DNA of 39,359 nt from Acidimicrobiales bacterium (lineage in GTDB: Bacteria; Actinomycetota; Acidimicrobiia; Acidimicrobiales; MedAcidi-G1), in NCBI GenBank assembly GCA_022452145.1, contig JAKURY010000005.1:1-39359 (forward strand), in the 5' to 3' direction. Positions 39,283 through 39,359 of the stretch are shown here, one piece after another (the first letter of the stretch is position 1; each line of letters starts with the position of its first letter). The position numbers and the translations under genes are program-made. Below the pieces are notes generated by a model. The model had not been told where the DNA came from. It saw only the letters and a program-made list of their open reading frames with translations, and ran no database searches.

Positions 39283-39359
39283 ATGAATCGCCGGTATTCC
39301 GACGAGGCGTGGGCTCTGCCCACGCCTCTTGTTTTCGGTACCGGCGTTCGACCGCGAGG
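39283..39359 (+). CDS. Short open frame at the right edge: leader peptide or truncated gene
   Basis: ATG 39283 opens a frame that is still open at the window end (25 codons, MNRRYSDEAWALPTPLVFG...). A terminator-like hairpin lies inside it, at 39304-39328, so it may be a leader peptide ahead of the true gene rather than a protein. It has no run of one amino acid as in classical attenuators. The downstream gene cannot be seen. Confidence 0.25.
   Translation, partial: MNRRYSDEAWALPTPLVFGTGVRPR
39304..39335 (+). terminator. Intrinsic terminator or attenuator
   Basis: GAGGCGTGGGC (39304-39314), loop TCT, GCCCACGCCTC (39318-39328): a perfect 11-bp stem followed by TTGTTTT. It is the only classical Rho-independent terminator I found in the window. 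It may end ispG transcription, but because a promoter lies 31 nt upstream it could also attenuate the next transcript. Confidence 0.7.

Noticed and set aside
1-39359. tRNA, rRNA, tmRNA, SRP RNA or RNase P RNA genes
   Set aside because: Read by eye for cloverleaf arms and conserved loops; nothing convincing. A covariance-model scan would be decisive.

Overview
This is a GC-rich chromosomal window that reads as the housekeeping core of an actinobacterium. The gene order (rpmB, fakA, recG, rsmD, coaD, SepIVA-like, DUF177, rpmF, plsX, acpP, rnc, mutM-like, smc, ftsY, ffh, rpsP, khpA, rimM, trmD, rplS, yraN, rpsB, tsf, pyrH, frr, cdsA, dxr, rseP, ispG) is the classical actinobacterial one. GTP-type PEP carboxykinase, an Mca/MshB-like deacetylase and many leaderless starts fit that. 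Acidimicrobiia is my best guess for the class, but it is an inference from gene content only. I see no rRNA, tRNA, insertion sequence, prophage or CRISPR array.

Layout. 1-4260 is a mixed accessory stretch: a truncated unknown gene, a zincin-like peptidase, an ElaA-like acetyltransferase, an alpha/beta hydrolase, an alpha-methylacyl-CoA racemase, a PIG-L deacetylase and a four-helix membrane protein. 4276-6635 runs on the minus strand: pckG, a cold-shock-like small protein and rpmB (L28). 6845-17187 carries fatty-acid kinase, recombination helicase, rRNA methylation, CoA synthesis, a division-type coiled-coil protein, L32, phospholipid/ACP genes, RNase III and a strikingly degenerate MutM relative. 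17296-26892 holds smc, then a response regulator, histidine kinase and HtrA protease inserted before the two SRP GTPases (ftsY, ffh). 27060-30637 is the S16/RimM/TrmD/L19 cluster followed by YraN, two tiny minus-strand genes and a cytochrome c lipoprotein. 30638-30994 is the largest non-coding stretch, with a repeat array and a hairpin ahead of rpsB. 30995-39175 is rpsB to ispG: ribosome, nucleotide, phospholipid and isoprenoid genes. The last 184 bp contain a promoter and a terminator-like hairpin that look like the leader of the next gene.

Most genes are ordinary, and I found no clear new multi-gene system. The features most worth a second look are: (i) the MutM homologue that has lost the N-terminal proline, the catalytic lysine region and three of four zinc cysteines; (ii) tandem repeats that give S16 and S2 acidic tails, the S16 array also being a ladder of Shine-Dalgarno sequences ending at the khpA start; (iii) a six-copy 19-residue repeat in the extracytoplasmic linker of HtrA, next to an MprAB-like two-component pair; (iv) a phased TTCGAC array and a perfect hairpin before rpsB; (v) a leaderless upstream ORF overlapping the smc start; (vi) a recurring TANNNT hexamer 6-9 nt before start codons; and (vii) the attenuator-like element at the right edge.
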